From contig DAHUYL010000215.1 in assembly GCA_027315255.1 (NCBI GenBank), positions 1 through 33,557 on the forward strand: 33,557 nt of DNA, given 5' to 3'. The number at the start of each line of letters is the position of its first letter. The stretch's first letter is position 1. The notes under the pieces are model-generated. The model saw only the letters and a program-made list of their open reading frames with translations, did not search any database and was not told the DNA's origin. Both the position numbers and the translations under genes were made by a program. The stretch comes from Solirubrobacterales bacterium (GTDB lineage: Bacteria; Actinomycetota; Thermoleophilia; Solirubrobacterales; Solirubrobacteraceae). Positions 32,282 to 33,557 of the stretch are shown piece after piece.

Positions 32282-32932
32282 TCACGAGGCCACGGCCCTC
32301 GGCTGCGACGCGACGCTGCTCCGCAGCGCCTCGGTCACGTGGTCGAGATGCAGCCGCATCGCGGCCTCGGCGGCGGCCGGCGCGCGCGCGGCGATCGCCT
32401 CGACGACCGCCGTGTGCTCGCTTAACGAGCGCGCCGCTCGGCCGGGCACGAGGATCGTGCGGTACTGGAAGCGCACCATCTGCGAGTTCAGCGAGGAGAC
32501 GAGCCGCGCGGCCGTCGCGTGACGTGCGATCTCGAGGATGCGGGCGTGGAGCGTCGCTCCGGCGGTCGAGCAGCCGACCAGATCGCCTGCGTCGAGCAGG
32601 CGTCGCAGCTCGGCGAGGATCTGCCGCAGCTCGTGGACTTCCGCATCGCTGGCGCGGACGGCGGCCTCGCGGGCGGCAAGCGCCTCCAGCAGCGCGCGCG
32701 CCTGCATGATCTCGATCGCCTCCTCGACCTGGACGAGCCGGACCTTGGCGCCGCGATTGCGCTCGTGCTCGACGAGCCCTTCGTGCGCGAGCCGCACGAG
32801 CGCGGTCCGAACGGCCGCCCGGGAGACGCCGAGCGACTCGATCAGGTCGGCCTCGATCAGCCGCTCGTTCGGCTGGAAGTCGCCGGCGAGGATCGCAGCG
32901 CGCAGCCGCTCGTAGCCGTCGTCGGAACTCAT
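32282..32932 (-). CDS. GntR/FadR-family (FCD) transcriptional regulator
   Basis: A 216-residue regulator: N-terminal winged helix-turn-helix (GYERLRAAILAGDFQPNERL, then LIESLGVSRAAVRTALVRLA and GLVEHERNRGAKVR) and a C-terminal all-helical FCD ligand domain (ARALLEALAAREAAV, LHARILEIARHATAARLVSS, EHTAVVEAIAARAPAAAEAA, MRLHLDHV). I start at ATG 32932 because GAGG stands 5 nt before it; the ATG at 32947 lacks a ribosome site. It is upstream of metF on the same strand (59-nt gap) and probably controls itself and the C1 operon through the repeated GTCAACAAT sites. FCD regulators usually sense small organic acids. Confidence 0.92.
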   Translation of the reverse strand: MSSDDGYERLRAAILAGDFQPNERLIEADLIESLGVSRAAVRTALVRLAHEGLVEHERNRGAKVRLVQVEEAIEIMQARALLEALAAREAAVRASDAEVHELRQILAELRRLLDAGDLVGCSTAGATLHARILEIARHATAARLVSSLNSQMVRFQYRTILVPGRAARSLSEHTAVVEAIAARAPAAAEAAMRLHLDHVTEALRSSVASQPRAVAS

Positions 32933-32968
32933 CGCGTCCTCAATCATAGCGGGATTAGCGCGAGGATC

Positions 32969-32977
32969 GTCAACAAT
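32969..32977. promoter_or_regulatory. Second GTCAACAAT site, upstream of the GntR gene
   Basis: GTCAACAAT lies about 37 nt upstream of the chosen GntR start and matches the reverse complement of the site upstream of metF, consistent with autoregulation. Confidence 0.45.
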
Positions 32978-33027
32978 CGCTGCCGCACGATTGCACCAGC
33001 TCGACGCTCACGGCGCGACTGTCACGT

Positions 33028-33366
33028 TTGGCGCTCGGCCGCTGTCGTGGGAGTAGTGACCACAACCACCTGGAGAAGCGGGTGGAGAACCCGACGCCCG
33101 ACGGCCCTCGGTTTCTGACGGTCGGTGCGAAGGGGGACGAGTTCCAGCTGGTCCTCTGGCCGGGGACACCGGGGGAGGCCCAGCCGGCGCTCGGAAGCCC
33201 GCCACCGTGCGTCACGTTCGTGACCGACGACTGCCGCAAGACGGTCGAGGAGCTGAAGTCGCGCGGCGTGGAGTTCGTGACGGACGTGCTCGAGTTCCCA
33301 TGGGGCTGCGTCGCACAGTTCCTGGACCCGGATGGCAACCGGCTGCAGCTCCGAGAGGGCCGCTGA
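33028..33366 (+). pseudogene. VOC/glyoxalase-fold protein lacking its N-terminus
   Basis: From about 33070 the frame reads like the second part of a vicinal-oxygen-chelate (glyoxalase/bleomycin-resistance fold) protein: LEKRVENPTPDGPRFLTVG, EFQLVLWPGTPGE, CVTFVTDDCRKTVEELKSRG, and FPWGCVAQFLDPDGNRLQL. The family's first beta-alpha-beta unit (about 25 residues, with the first metal ligand and FYxxxLGF) is replaced by unrelated sequence (ALGRCRGSSDHNH) behind a TTG start. I judge it a 5'-truncated remnant. A functional short version is possible if it pairs with another half. No link to its neighbours is evident. Confidence 0.65.
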
Positions 33367-33398
33367 TCCCTCGGCAGCGCCGGCGCACGTCAGGTCGG

Positions 33399-33557
33399 TC
33401 ATGTCGGGACGCTCATCACGTGTGTCTCGGTGAAGGCGTGGAGGCCTTCGCGGCCGAGTTCGCGGCCGATGCCGGATTGGTTGATGCCGCCGAAGGGGGC
33501 GCGTTCGTCGACGGCGGTGGCGTTGTGGTTGTTGAAGAAGGTGACGCCGGTGCGTAG
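33399..33557 (-). CDS. Aldehyde dehydrogenase, C-terminal fragment (5' end beyond window)
   Basis: The minus frame is open to the window edge and encodes 52 residues ending TGA at 33399-33401: LRTGVTFFNNHNATAVDERA, then PFGGINQSGIGRELGREGLH and AFTETHVMSV. This is the conserved C-terminus of NAD(P)-dependent aldehyde dehydrogenases (PFGGxxxSGxGRE). The rest, including the catalytic Cys and Glu, lies outside. An aromatic or C1-related aldehyde would suit the neighbouring demethylase cluster but cannot be inferred from this piece. Confidence 0.88.
   Translation of the reverse strand, partial: LRTGVTFFNNHNATAVDERAPFGGINQSGIGRELGREGLHAFTETHVMSVPT

Overview
The window is a GC-rich (about 70%) bacterial chromosome segment with dense, translationally coupled genes and many GTG/TTG starts. 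OpcA beside glucose-6-phosphate dehydrogenase, a ROK glucokinase and an aerobic carbon monoxide dehydrogenase (CODH) locus point to a high-GC soil actinobacterium. The Thermoleophilia/Solirubrobacterales are my best guess from style; no ribosomal RNA or marker gene proves it.

Layout. (1) 1-4333, plus strand: sugar-phosphate operon zwf (5' cut by the window) - opcA - pgl - ROK glucokinase - histidine phosphatase, joined mostly by 4-nt overlaps. (2) 4334-6211: non-coding DNA, tRNA-Leu(CAG), tRNA-Glu(CTC) with its terminator, and a decayed integrase/excisionase remnant whose integrase tail is antisense to tRNA-Glu, followed by twin hairpins. (3) 6212-7122: a DUF1330 gene and a damaged membrane-protein ORF. 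(4) 7167-22061, minus strand: a 20-gene, about 14.9-kb run transcribed right to left. It encodes two sets of CODH subunits (coxM, coxS and coxL twice, both CoxL with the form I AYxCSFR motif), CoxD, CoxE and CoxF maturation factors, CoxG, a YceI-like protein, a free-standing CoxL fragment, two small zinc-site proteins, five small single-helix membrane proteins and a terminal MocA-type cytidylyltransferase. A divergent LysR regulator starts at 22181. (5) 23185-25302: a secreted glycosidase-like protein with two fibronectin III domains. (6) 25910-32932, minus strand: a one-carbon/tetrahydrofolate (THF) module: GntR regulator, MetF-type reductase, two LigM-type THF-dependent O-demethylases, a TenA/PqqC-fold protein, PurU and an AraC regulator. 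(7) 33028-33557: a truncated VOC protein and the C-terminus of an aldehyde dehydrogenase.

How it works together. Region 4 looks like a self-contained aerobic CO oxidation locus. CoxL/M/S form the Mo/FeS/FAD enzyme, MocA would make the cytosine-dinucleotide form of the Mo cofactor, CoxD/E/F mature the Cu-S-Mo centre, and CoxG plus YceI may handle quinone or membrane coupling. The five small membrane proteins and the orphan CoxL fragment have no function I recognise and are the best candidates for something undescribed. Region 6 would strip methyl groups from methoxylated substrates onto THF, oxidise methyl-THF with MetF and release formate with PurU.
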